Of a stretch of DNA of 13,805 bases, positions 6,571 through 13,119 are shown in pieces. The notes beneath the pieces were generated by a model, which was given only the letters and a program-made list of their open reading frames with translations, was not told the DNA's origin and searched no databases. Location of the stretch: positions 1,384 through 15,188 of the forward strand of contig DORQ01000244.1 in the NCBI GenBank assembly GCA_003514205.1, read 5' to 3'. A program made the translations under genes and the position numbers. How positions within the stretch are numbered: the stretch's first letter is position 1; every line of letters starts with the position of its first letter. This stretch comes from Acidimicrobiaceae bacterium. Lineage in GTDB: Bacteria > Actinomycetota > Acidimicrobiia > Acidimicrobiales > Microtrichaceae.

Positions 6571-7224
6571 ATGGTTGACGATATTCGCAGAGGCGAACGA
6601 GTAGATCTCGAAGCGGCGGTGACAGCGCTGTGCGAGGGCAGGTGTATCGGGGTAGAGACCGACACCGTGTTTGGGCTGGCCGCCATGCTGAGCTCGGAGG
6701 CAGCAGTTTCTCAGCTCTTCGATATGAAGGGGAGGGCAGACACCAAAGCCATCGCAGTGTTGGTGTCGAGCGTCGAGATGGCGTCTCAGATCGGTGTTCT
6801 TGATGGCTTGGCTTCGAGGCTGGCGGCGAAGTTCTGGCCCGGCGCGTTAACGCTTGTCGTGCCTCGACAGCCCGACTGCCGTGCAGACCTCGGTGGAGAC
6901 CCAACCACTATTGGACTTCGGTGGCCGGCGTTTGCGGAGCTTGAAGGGCTCATCGGCCACGTCGGTCCGATTGCCACCACGAGCGCGAATCGGACGGGTG
7001 AGCCGCCGCTGGCGACGGTCAAGGAACTCCGTGAGGTCTTCGGAGAGCAGGTGGCCACCGTGTTCTCGCCCTCGGAATTCTCACCGTCTCGGGGCACTGC
7101 CGCTGGGACGGGCCAAGGTGTCGCGTCCACGGTGGTTGCGGTTCATGACGGTGAGTGGACGATCCTGCGCGAAGGTGGCATCAGTCGGGCACAGATCGAG
7201 GCAACCTGTGAGTTGCTGACGTAG
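6571..7224 (+). CDS. tsaC: Threonylcarbamoyl-AMP synthase (TsaC/YrdC/Sua5 family)
   Basis: The enzyme makes threonylcarbamoyl-AMP from threonine, bicarbonate and ATP, the first step of t6A modification at position 37 of ANN-decoding tRNAs. Family signatures in order are VETDTVFGLA (about 28-37), the basic KGRADTKAIAVLV (about 53-65), FWPGALTLVV (about 89-98), TTSANRTGEPP (about 136-146) and GVASTVV (about 188-194). The 217-residue length fits the short TsaC form; the C-terminal Sua5 domain is absent. The ATG at 6571 is supported by the TACGGT box seven bases upstream. The gene begins 59 bases after the sigma gene and 30 bases separate it from the next gene. In many bacteria it lies beside prmC; here block A separates the two. 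Confidence 0.95.
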   Translation: MVDDIRRGERVDLEAAVTALCEGRCIGVETDTVFGLAAMLSSEAAVSQLFDMKGRADTKAIAVLVSSVEMASQIGVLDGLASRLAAKFWPGALTLVVPRQPDCRADLGGDPTTIGLRWPAFAELEGLIGHVGPIATTSANRTGEPPLATVKELREVFGEQVATVFSPSEFSPSRGTAAGTGQGVASTVVAVHDGEWTILREGGISRAQIEATCELLT

Positions 7225-7254
7225 CATTGGCTGAGACGCGATGGAGGGGTACCC

Positions 7255-7674
7255 ATGTCATTCTGGCGAAAAGATCACAACGGTGCTGATTGGCTGGGCG
7301 AGGTTGCCTTCTTTGAAGGATTTACTCCTGAGGACCTGCAGCGGGTGGTGGCCCTCTCCTCAGAGGTCTCAGCGAACGCTGGCACCATCATCATCGATCA
7401 GGGCGACGCTGGAGCGGATTGCTTCGTGATCGTTGAGGGCACTGCAGGGGTGTTCATCAATGGCGAGTTCGTCACCTCACTTTCTTCAGGAACCATGGTG
7501 GGAGAGATGGCATTGGTGGACCACCGGCCACGGACTGCGACGGTGATGGCGGAGACCGAGATGAAGATGCTTCGATTTCACGCCCGCCAGTTCCGGAGGC
7601 TCCTTGATGAGATGCCAAAGGCTTCCGAGCGCGTCATGACGTTGCTTCACGACCGACTGACCAAGGATGGCTGA
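7255..7674 (+). CDS. Stand-alone cyclic nucleotide-binding domain protein
   Basis: Almost the whole 139-residue protein is one cNMP-binding beta-roll. It begins with FFEGFTPEDLQRV (about 19-31), then GTIIIDQGDAGADCFVIVEG (43-62), and the phosphate-binding cassette G79-TMVGEMALVDHRPRTATV-97, where E84 and R93 are the residues that contact the cyclic phosphate and ribose in CRP-type domains. No DNA-binding, kinase, channel or cyclase domain is attached, so it must act through a partner. The start is secure: GGAGGGG lies five bases before ATG 7255. The next gene overlaps its end by 8 bases, suggesting co-translation with a lipoprotein. cAMP is the likely ligand from cassette similarity; c-di-GMP or loss of binding cannot be excluded by eye. 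Confidence 0.9.
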   Translation: MSFWRKDHNGADWLGEVAFFEGFTPEDLQRVVALSSEVSANAGTIIIDQGDAGADCFVIVEGTAGVFINGEFVTSLSSGTMVGEMALVDHRPRTATVMAETEMKMLRFHARQFRRLLDEMPKASERVMTLLHDRLTKDG

Positions 7675-8800
7675 TAGCGGGGCAGCTGACCTGTTGCCCA
7701 TCTGCTCGAGAGCCTCGGCTTTCGCTGCTGTGTTCGCGAGCCTGTGCCTACTGACCGCTGCATCCTGCACCCGATCAGAGGGCTTCACCCGACGTGGCCC
7801 AGCAGAAGCGACCACAACCGCAGTTCCCGACACAACGGAAGGTTCTGCATCTCCTCGGTCGTCCACCTCAGCGAAGGGGCGTGAGGAGGGCTCGGATCTG
7901 CCGCTGCTGTGGGTCGTAACTCCCGAAGGATTGTTCACCGAATCTGGAGACCTTGTTGCGTCCGCCGAGGCGCCAGAGGCTATCTTCTCGCCACTTGACG
8001 ACACCATGGGCGGAGTCGTTTTTCTCCGCTGCCCGGCCGAAGGTGACCCTGCCGCTGGAGTGCCGATGGCGCAAGGCCGGACAGGGTGCTCTCTCGAGCA
8101 CGTGGCGGCAATCGGCGAAGATCCAGTGGTTGTCTTCGACGAGAGTAACTCAGCGACCGAGGTGCCCCAAGGGCTCCTGGCGGTGGGACACCTCAACGGT
8201 CGAACAGTGTTCATCGCGAGCATGGAAGACCTCAGCATCGAGCCCGATTTCGAATTGAACACCTCGGCGCGATTCGGCAGGGTCTTTGATGTGGAGTCGG
8301 GCGAAGTGAGTCGGGACTTTGCTGATTGGTACGGATGGGAGAGCGGCCCGTTCGGAGTAGATGTTGAGAACGATCTCTTCGCAGCATGTTTTGGCGAGGG
8401 AGACGCATGCGAGTTGGCGACCTTCGATGAGAACTCCGAAGCTGGAGAGATCATCGACGAAGCGGATTCACCACTGATGATCTCGTTGGTGTTGGCTGAG
8501 GATGCCACGTCGGTGACCTGGCTTCAGTACGGCGGAAGCACCCTCGACATCATCCAGTCAGTGCAGATGGATCTGACTACCAAGAAGACAGTTACCCGCG
8601 AGATAGCAGTCGGCTCGGAGACCAACTATGACCAGATCTCTACAGATGGCACCTGGGTAGCCTCGCTTGCGCCCTCGGAAGTTCGTTTTGTTGAGCTTGG
8701 AAACACTCGCAACAAGGGTGTTCGGGAGGTTCCGGAAGATACGGCTGAAGTTGCCATCCGAACTACTGGTGGCTCCTTCTCCGGAGCCAGCCCGCTCTAA
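7667..8800 (+). CDS. Putative lipoprotein, unknown function
   Basis: The 377-residue protein has a hydrophobic N-terminal segment (about 17-33) ending in LLTAASC, a lipobox variant with C34 as the modified cysteine. A Thr/Ser/Pro-rich linker (about 35-73) precedes a large domain starting at LPLLWVVTPEGLF. The domain has repeated short strands and many acidic residues (for example EGDACELATFDENSEAGEIIDEADSP is not repeated elsewhere), suggesting a beta-propeller-like fold, though no repeat is regular enough to prove it. Likely location is the outer face of the membrane. ATG 7667 overlaps the upstream cyclic-nucleotide gene by 8 bases with AAGG just before it. An in-frame TTG at 7694 would give a shorter signal peptide. 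I do not recognise the family. Confidence 0.82.
   Translation: MADSGAADLLPICSRASAFAAVFASLCLLTAASCTRSEGFTRRGPAEATTTAVPDTTEGSASPRSSTSAKGREEGSDLPLLWVVTPEGLFTESGDLVASAEAPEAIFSPLDDTMGGVVFLRCPAEGDPAAGVPMAQGRTGCSLEHVAAIGEDPVVVFDESNSATEVPQGLLAVGHLNGRTVFIASMEDLSIEPDFELNTSARFGRVFDVESGEVSRDFADWYGWESGPFGVDVENDLFAACFGEGDACELATFDENSEAGEIIDEADSPLMISLVLAEDATSVTWLQYGGSTLDIIQSVQMDLTTKKTVTREIAVGSETNYDQISTDGTWVASLAPSEVRFVELGNTRNKGVREVPEDTAEVAIRTTGGSFSGASPL
8770..8789 (+). other. Hairpin at the 3' end of the lipoprotein gene
   Basis: TGGCTCC (8770-8776) and GGAGCCA (8783-8789) form a 7-bp stem around TTCTCC, ending 11 bases before the end of the stop codon. No T-run follows, so a terminator role is only possible, and the element is also coding. 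Confidence 0.3.
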
Positions 8801-8855
8801 CGCCTCTGCGACACATTTTCCGGAGCGAAGAACATCGCCGCAAAGAATGTTGCAA

Positions 8856-8884
8856 GGAAACGCCGAGGCTGAGCGTCGTAGGGT
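8856..8884 (+). promoter_or_regulatory. Candidate promoter ahead of the SigE-type sigma gene
   Basis: Two readings overlap. A TANNNT box, TAGGGT at 8879-8884, could start transcription near 8891. An ECF-type pair, GGAAAC at 8856-8861 and CGTA at 8877-8880 with 15 bases between, could be an autoregulatory site. The 86-base gap after the lipoprotein gene would give this pair its own transcript. Confidence 0.3.
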
Positions 8885-8886
8885 TT

Positions 8887-9468
8887 GTGAATGAGGTTGA
8901 GCTAGTGGAGAAACCTGAATCGGCCAAGCCGTTGCTCTCCCTCAAGCTGGATGGGACTGAGGTTCCCGCAGTCGAAGCATCTGCAGCCGACATGGAGGTG
9001 GCCGCCGGAATGGATGTGGCCGCGGGACGCACCTCGTTCAGCGAGTTCTACGCGAGTAGCTATCAAGCAATGCTCGCCCTCGCGGTCATGCTCCTTGGTG
9101 ACCGGGCGCTAGCAGAGGATGTCACTCAGGATGCCTTTGTGGGTGCTCATCGGCAATGGGCCCGAATTGAGAATCCAACTGCCTACCTTCGGCGGTCGAT
9201 AGCAAACGGGGCAACAAGCCAGCATCGGCGCAGATTTCGAGACCGGCGGCGCCCGAGCCCCAGGGAGGAATCCTCTGCGCTCGAGGCGGATGAAATGTTT
9301 GACGCACTCAGCACCCTCGTCCCGCGGCAACGCGCAGCGCTCGTGCTGCGCTATTGGTTTGATCTCAGTGACGCCCAGATCGCAGAGGTGCTCCAGGTAC
9401 GAACGGGCACGGTTGCATCGTTGATCCACCGAGGCCTTCAAGAACTCAGAAAGGTAGTGAAGCCATGA
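8887..9468 (+). CDS. ECF RNA polymerase sigma factor, SigE-family type
   Basis: Region 2 starts at FSEFYASSYQAMLALAVMLLGD (about 50-71) with the core-binding LAEDVTQDAFVGAHRQWARI and the DNA-binding AYLRRSIANGATSQHRRR. Region 4 (about 135-188) reads LVPRQRAALVLRYWFDLSDAQIAEVLQVRTGTVASLIHRGL. This pattern is that of the actinobacterial SigE-family ECF proteins. The start is uncertain. GTG 8887 and GTG 8905 (GAGG eight bases upstream) give 193 and 187 residues with an unusual acidic extension. ATG 9010 has GGAGGTG nine bases upstream and gives 152 residues starting where the family normally does. The gene overlaps the next by 4 bases (ATGA), the usual coupling between a sigma factor and its regulator. 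Confidence 0.9.
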   Translation: MNEVELVEKPESAKPLLSLKLDGTEVPAVEASAADMEVAAGMDVAAGRTSFSEFYASSYQAMLALAVMLLGDRALAEDVTQDAFVGAHRQWARIENPTAYLRRSIANGATSQHRRRFRDRRRPSPREESSALEADEMFDALSTLVPRQRAALVLRYWFDLSDAQIAEVLQVRTGTVASLIHRGLQELRKVVKP

Positions 9469-10958
9469 ATTCAGAATCCCGTCCACCAGAATCCAATCCC
9501 GTCGAGGAGCGATTGCGTACCTCGCTTGGTGGGGTGCACGCCTCGCTGTCGAGCAGCGCTAGCGATCCTCAATGGAGTGACCTGTCGCGACGCATCGACA
9601 AAAAGGCGCGTTCAACACGGAGCAGTGCGGGAGCAATCGCGTTGACGATGGCACTGTGCGCCGGCACTGGCGGGTACTTCCTCGGAAGGCAGTCGAAGGA
9701 GGTATCGGAGGTCTCCACTGCCTCCTCCGGCTCGGCTCGCTCGGGTTCATCCGCAGCGACGACCCGCCTGATTCGTCGCACCACTGCCAGCGGCGTCGAG
9801 ATTGCCCTTGAGGTGTCGAAGATGCCGAAGGAGGCCTACGTTACGAGCCCGAACCAGCTTGGTGTAATGCCCTCGGAGTGCATGCCTGACGAAAGCGGAT
9901 CGCTCTTTCTGCTTGATACCCAAGGGGTCAGCACTGCCTATATGTCAATCAGCAATGCGGCAGGACCGCAGGTGAATCTCACCGAGTCATACAGGAACTC
10001 CGCAATGACGGAGATGACATCTTCTGGCCAGCCTCAAGTGCCCCCACGGGCGTACATGATCGCAACGGTTTCTGGGGCTGGTAGTGCTGAAGTATCTGCG
10101 ACATTTCCGGGTGGCGCCGTTGACTCCATGAAGACCTCTGATGGGCTGGCGGTGCTCGCGGTGCCATTTCCTGAACTGAGTGATGACGAGTGGGCCACAT
10201 TGAAGGACTTCTCCGTCACTATTGAGTCCGGGGGCAAGAAGCAGGTGGTGCCAGTGCGCACCTTGTCGCTCTCAGGACCAATGCGCGCAAACTCGCCAGA
10301 GGAGTACAAGCCACTGTTGACAGGCCGAGAGCCGGATTGCACGCTGCAACTGCCCGAACCTGGAGAGCAACCAGCCGATGTCGAATCGGCACAAGCCGCA
10401 GTGTTGTACGCATTTGGTGTGGCGTATGAAGGGACCCAGCCACTGGCTGAACGTCTGGTTGTTATTGATGATCCAACGGGAGTTGAGGCCGCGATTCAAC
10501 AGGTGAGTGTGGGCTCATTCTCGGCCGCGATGACTGGCACCAAATTCGTGTCCGATGGCCTGGTATTCATCAGCCCGACTGAGGCCGTAGTGAAATACCA
10601 CTTGGTGTTGCCAGCTGGGCTCGGTCCCACCGAGCTCTCAGGCCGTCTGGGCAAAGCAACCCTGATCGACGGAGTCTGGAAGGTTTCGAGGGCGACCTTG
10701 TGTGGCGATCTTTCGATGGGCGGCGGCTACTGCGATGGAGATCAGGTGAACGGCGGGTATCCCATGGCGCCGACGACCACGGCGGGCTTCGTGGTGGAGG
10801 GTTCTTCCTCTGAGCAGGTGGTCAACCAACCAATCCCGTTCGACATGCCAACGACCTCGCTTGTCAATGCCGATGGTGGCGTTGCCAGTCCAGTGGCTCC
10901 GCTAGCAACTCCTGAGCCGGGGCCAACCACCACGGTGCTTGCAGTTTCCGGTCAGTAA
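9465..10958 (+). CDS. Single-pass membrane protein, probable anti-sigma partner
   Basis: The 497-residue protein has a 50-residue basic cytosolic N-terminus without any Cys/His zinc motif, one membrane segment (about 55-74) and a long extracellular part. A Ser-rich stretch (about 82-100) follows the membrane. Residues about 304-415 look like the NTF2-like fold of mycobacterial MTB12-type secreted antigens: DVESAQAAVLYAFGVAYEG, then a beta-rich part ending DGVWKVSRATLCGDL. The last 70 residues are Pro/Thr/Ser/Val-rich and probably disordered. It starts at the ATGA overlap with the sigma gene, and a membrane protein in this position is usually the anti-sigma factor. The assignment rests on position and topology, since no anti-sigma motif is visible. 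It converges with the thiolase-like gene. Confidence 0.8.
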   Translation: MNSESRPPESNPVEERLRTSLGGVHASLSSSASDPQWSDLSRRIDKKARSTRSSAGAIALTMALCAGTGGYFLGRQSKEVSEVSTASSGSARSGSSAATTRLIRRTTASGVEIALEVSKMPKEAYVTSPNQLGVMPSECMPDESGSLFLLDTQGVSTAYMSISNAAGPQVNLTESYRNSAMTEMTSSGQPQVPPRAYMIATVSGAGSAEVSATFPGGAVDSMKTSDGLAVLAVPFPELSDDEWATLKDFSVTIESGGKKQVVPVRTLSLSGPMRANSPEEYKPLLTGREPDCTLQLPEPGEQPADVESAQAAVLYAFGVAYEGTQPLAERLVVIDDPTGVEAAIQQVSVGSFSAAMTGTKFVSDGLVFISPTEAVVKYHLVLPAGLGPTELSGRLGKATLIDGVWKVSRATLCGDLSMGGGYCDGDQVNGGYPMAPTTTAGFVVEGSSSEQVVNQPIPFDMPTTSLVNADGGVASPVAPLATPEPGPTTTVLAVSGQ

Positions 10959-10985
10959 TCGAGGCTCCTGGCTCAGCCAAGTTGA

Positions 10986-11016
10986 ACTCCCGTCACCTAG
11001 CTCAGGTGAAGGGAGT
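10986..11016. terminator. Imperfect hairpin between convergent genes
   Basis: ACTCCC (10986-10991) pairs with GGGAGT (11011-11016) and TCACCT (10993-10998) with AGGTGA (11004-11009), leaving one G/A mismatch and the loop AGCTC. It spans the stop codon of the minus-strand gene and lies 28 bases after the stop of the plus-strand gene, so it could end both transcripts. No strong U-run follows in either direction. Confidence 0.5.
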
Positions 11017-12478
11017 GGTCGTCGGCGACAGTTGCGGAGAGTCCCACGCAGTCCTGGGATTCGAACAGCTCCATCAGGTCCGGCTCCGAACTGGTTGCCC
11101 AGCAGCGTTGTCCAGTCGGGGTTCGGAGCACGGCATGCGCTCGTGCTCGAGTGCCGTCTCGTTCGTGCATCACCGTCCACGTCTCAATGGTGACTGGCCC
11201 CGAGTACGTCGAGTCTGCCTCGATCATTGGCTCGGTGTCCACGGCAAACTGAGGGTGTGCAGTACGAAACCCCGCCGCGGGAGGCTCGGTGGAGTACACA
11301 CCGAAGCTGTGTTTTTGGATGTTTCCGCCATTGGCCGTCACCAGCCCGGTGGCGCCGGGGTGTTCTCGTAATCGCTGGACCATCGCAGCTATGGCGTGAC
11401 CAACTGGGTTATTCCACGGTCCACCTCCGAAGGGAAGCCCGCCGTACACGGTGAGTTCCCGATCGGTGCTGATCTCGAGCTCGTTGCATGCAATCTGCAC
11501 TGCGGAGGGGAAGCAGGAGTACACGTCGACGAAATCCAGCTCAGCGGAGGTGGTTCCAGCCAGGTCAAGGGCCGCTCGGCCCGCGTGACGGATTGCGGCC
11601 GACGTGGTGAACGAGGTTCGATTGGTCATGAAGGGATCGCTTGCATCACTTCCTGATTGGGGGAATACCCAACGGTCTGGCGAGATCCCCAACGACTGAG
11701 CCCGTTCGACGGAGCAGATGATGGCCGCTGAGGCCATGTTGACGTCGGGATTGGCAACCATCGCCTTTGTGTATGGGAAGCCAATCAGGCGATTTTCTGG
11801 GGTCACGGAGCCGATCTGTTCGGCAGTCAGCTGCTCAGTCACCCAGGCCATCGGGTTGGTCAAAGCCACTTCGCTCAGTCCTGCCCAGAGGTCTGCGATG
11901 AACTGGCGGTGTTCGATCTGAGTTCTGCCCGACTCATGCCACAGCGCATTCTCGAACAAGGGATAGGCCTGGGTGGGCATCATGATCCCGAGCTCCAGCT
12001 CGGCTGGATGGCCCATCTCGTAGTGATCCGAATCTTGCCAATCGGGTTTGAGGTTCAGGTCCTCGCGCTGCCAGTCGAGCTCGATAGAACCTCTGCGCGC
12101 CCGCATCCGAGTCCGGTAGCTCTCCGCCCCCGTCAGCACAGCGAGATCAGAAGTCCCCGAGGAGATCCGCTCGCAGATGCGATTCATGAGCAGTTGGGGA
12201 GTGTTGCCTCCGACCTGGGGATACATGGTGAACGCGTTCTCAGCACCAAGCCCCTGGGCAACCAGTCGGGCAGCATCGCCGTAGCGCCAGGAGACGATCG
12301 CGACGCTTGCGACGGTATCGGCTCCAGAGGCGCAGCTAGCAGCTCCAGTGTCAGCACCGGCCCGCTCGACTGCCTCAAGCGCGAGGGTGATTGGGTCGGC
12401 GTGGCGGTTGTCGTCGCGATTGATCACCTGACCCACACCAATGATCACAGGAGTTCTTGGAGACAAGGCAGCAGGCAT
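10997..12478 (-). CDS. Thiolase-like protein (acetyl-CoA acetyltransferase family), type 1
   Basis: The 493-residue protein has the thiolase fold signatures RTPVIIGVGQ (8-17), AVLTGAESYRT (113-123), YSCFPSAVQIA (320-330), GGLPFGGGPWNNPVGHAIA (346-364) and TANGGNIQKHSFGVYS (381-396). The nucleophilic Cys of true thiolases should lie near residue 92, but the segment reads VGGNTPQ (89-95). The C-terminal Cys of the CxG motif is also absent (ANGG). These features and the extra C-terminal segment (about 400-493) match mycobacterial thiolase-like protein type 1, named SCP-2/acetyl-CoA acetyltransferase in annotation. Ordinary thiolysis is unlikely; acyl-CoA binding or another Claisen-type reaction is possible. 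A TAACCT box six bases before the ATG suggests a leaderless mRNA. It is divergent from rpiB, 80 bases away. Confidence 0.9.
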   Translation of the reverse strand: MPAALSPRTPVIIGVGQVINRDDNRHADPITLALEAVERAGADTGAASCASGADTVASVAIVSWRYGDAARLVAQGLGAENAFTMYPQVGGNTPQLLMNRICERISSGTSDLAVLTGAESYRTRMRARRGSIELDWQREDLNLKPDWQDSDHYEMGHPAELELGIMMPTQAYPLFENALWHESGRTQIEHRQFIADLWAGLSEVALTNPMAWVTEQLTAEQIGSVTPENRLIGFPYTKAMVANPDVNMASAAIICSVERAQSLGISPDRWVFPQSGSDASDPFMTNRTSFTTSAAIRHAGRAALDLAGTTSAELDFVDVYSCFPSAVQIACNELEISTDRELTVYGGLPFGGGPWNNPVGHAIAAMVQRLREHPGATGLVTANGGNIQKHSFGVYSTEPPAAGFRTAHPQFAVDTEPMIEADSTYSGPVTIETWTVMHERDGTRARAHAVLRTPTGQRCWATSSEPDLMELFESQDCVGLSATVADDHSLHLS

Positions 12479-12484
12479 CTGGAG

Positions 12485-12512
12485 AGGTTAGGACGGCAGT
12501 TGCCCAGGACAA
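12485..12512 (-). promoter_or_regulatory. Promoter of the thiolase-like gene
   Basis: On the minus strand TAACCT (12490-12485) is six bases from the ATG at 12478, with TTGTCC (12512-12507) 16 bases upstream as a -35 matching TTGACA at four of six positions. No Shine-Dalgarno is present, so the mRNA should be leaderless. Confidence 0.5.
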
Positions 12513-12516
12513 CAAA

Positions 12517-12533
12517 CCCGGAAAGTTCCCGGG
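12517..12533. promoter_or_regulatory. Inverted repeat between two divergent promoters
   Basis: CCCGG (12517-12521) and CCGGG (12529-12533) are perfect inverted copies separated by seven bases. With one bulged G the symmetry extends to CCCGGAA/TTCCCGGG. It lies between the two promoters, about 14-27 bases from either -10 box, where an operator could affect both genes. Confidence 0.35.
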
Positions 12534-12546
12534 TGTTTCGGCGAAC

Positions 12547-12552
12547 TAGACT
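12547..12552 (+). promoter_or_regulatory. Leaderless-type -10 box ahead of rpiB
   Basis: TAGACT is followed by six bases (TTGCGG) and the ATG at 12559. No Shine-Dalgarno is present. This spacing favours ATG 12559 over the in-frame TTG at 12553, which would leave no room for transcription to start upstream. Confidence 0.5.
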
Positions 12553-12558
12553 TTGCGG

Positions 12559-12999
12559 ATGGCTCTCGTCGCGCTCGGTTCTGATCATGCCGGATTTCAT
12601 CTTCGCCACACCATTTCCCAGCATCTCGTGGCGAACGGTCATCAGGTGCTCGACCTCGGTTGCGAAACTCCGGAGCGTTGTGACTATCCCGATTTCGGGG
12701 CAGCTGTTGGTCGGGCCGTGGTTGATGGCGACGCGGAGTGTGGGATCTGTGTGTGCGGCAGCGGTATTGGTATTGCGATGGCGGCAAACAAGATTCCTGG
12801 TGTTCGCGCTGGAACCGTGCACGACATGACCTCTGCCCGTCTCGCACGCGAACACAACGACGCCAACGTGATTTGCCTGGGGGAGCGATTTCTCGGGGAG
12901 CAGGTCGCACTTGATGCAGTCGACGCGTACCTGGGCGCACGTTTCGAAGGCGGTCGCCACGCTGGGCGGGTTGCCAAGATCGACAGCCTGCTTCTATAA
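12559..12999 (+). CDS. rpiB: Ribose-5-phosphate isomerase B
   Basis: RpiB interconverts ribulose 5-phosphate and ribose 5-phosphate in the pentose phosphate pathway. Family motifs are GSDHAGF (7-13), CDYPDFGAAVGRAV (41-54), the active-site C66-GSGIG-71, AANKIPGVRAG (75-85), HDMTSARLAREHNDANVICLG (about 88-108) and FEGGRH near the end. The catalytic Cys of the E. coli type is present, unlike M. tuberculosis RpiB, which uses a Glu instead. The 146-residue length is typical. ATG 12559 is chosen over TTG 12553 because the protein then begins MALVALGSDHAGF, as the family does, and TAGACT sits six bases upstream. glyA follows 120 bases later and has its own promoter inside the end of rpiB. Confidence 0.97.
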   Translation: MALVALGSDHAGFHLRHTISQHLVANGHQVLDLGCETPERCDYPDFGAAVGRAVVDGDAECGICVCGSGIGIAMAANKIPGVRAGTVHDMTSARLAREHNDANVICLGERFLGEQVALDAVDAYLGARFEGGRHAGRVAKIDSLLL

Positions 13000-13000
13000 C
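12971..13000 (+). promoter_or_regulatory. Sigma-70-type promoter of glyA
   Basis: TTGCCA (12971-12976) and TATAAC (12995-13000) each match consensus at five of six positions and are 18 bases apart. Transcription should begin near 13007. The promoter overlaps the last codons of rpiB and is the best consensus match in the window. Confidence 0.65.
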
Positions 13001-13006
13001 TGCTGA

Positions 13007-13119
13007 CTTCTCGAAGTTGGCACCTCGGGTATCCCACTGCCCGAAACTGACCCTCGAACAAGTATCTGAACCCTCAATTCACCAAGAATCTCAATCCTCA
13101 CTTGCCGAAAGGTGCTCTC
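13007..13119 (+). promoter_or_regulatory. Untranslated leader of glyA with repeated CCCTC elements
   Basis: If transcription starts near 13007, the leader is about 113 bases. TCGGG (13025-13029) can pair with CCCGA (13040-13044). Downstream, CTGACCCTC (13047-13055), CTGAACCCTC (13066-13075) and CTCAATCCTC (13090-13099) are three similar pyrimidine-rich elements about 20 bases apart. The ribosome site AAAGG (13108-13112) lies seven bases before the ATG. No known riboswitch class was recognised. Confidence 0.4.

Noticed and set aside
7486..8508. Minus-strand open frame of 340 codons
   Set aside because: It runs opposite the conserved cyclic-nucleotide-binding cassette and the lipoprotein; composition is Ser/Pro/Arg-rich shadow sequence.
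11909..12829. Plus-strand open frame of 306 codons
   Set aside because: It lies opposite the thiolase-like gene and out of frame with rpiB, both of which carry clear family motifs.
13007..13119. Glycine or SAM riboswitch ahead of glyA
   Set aside because: The leader is too short and lacks the conserved cores of these classes; only weak stems and simple repeats are visible.
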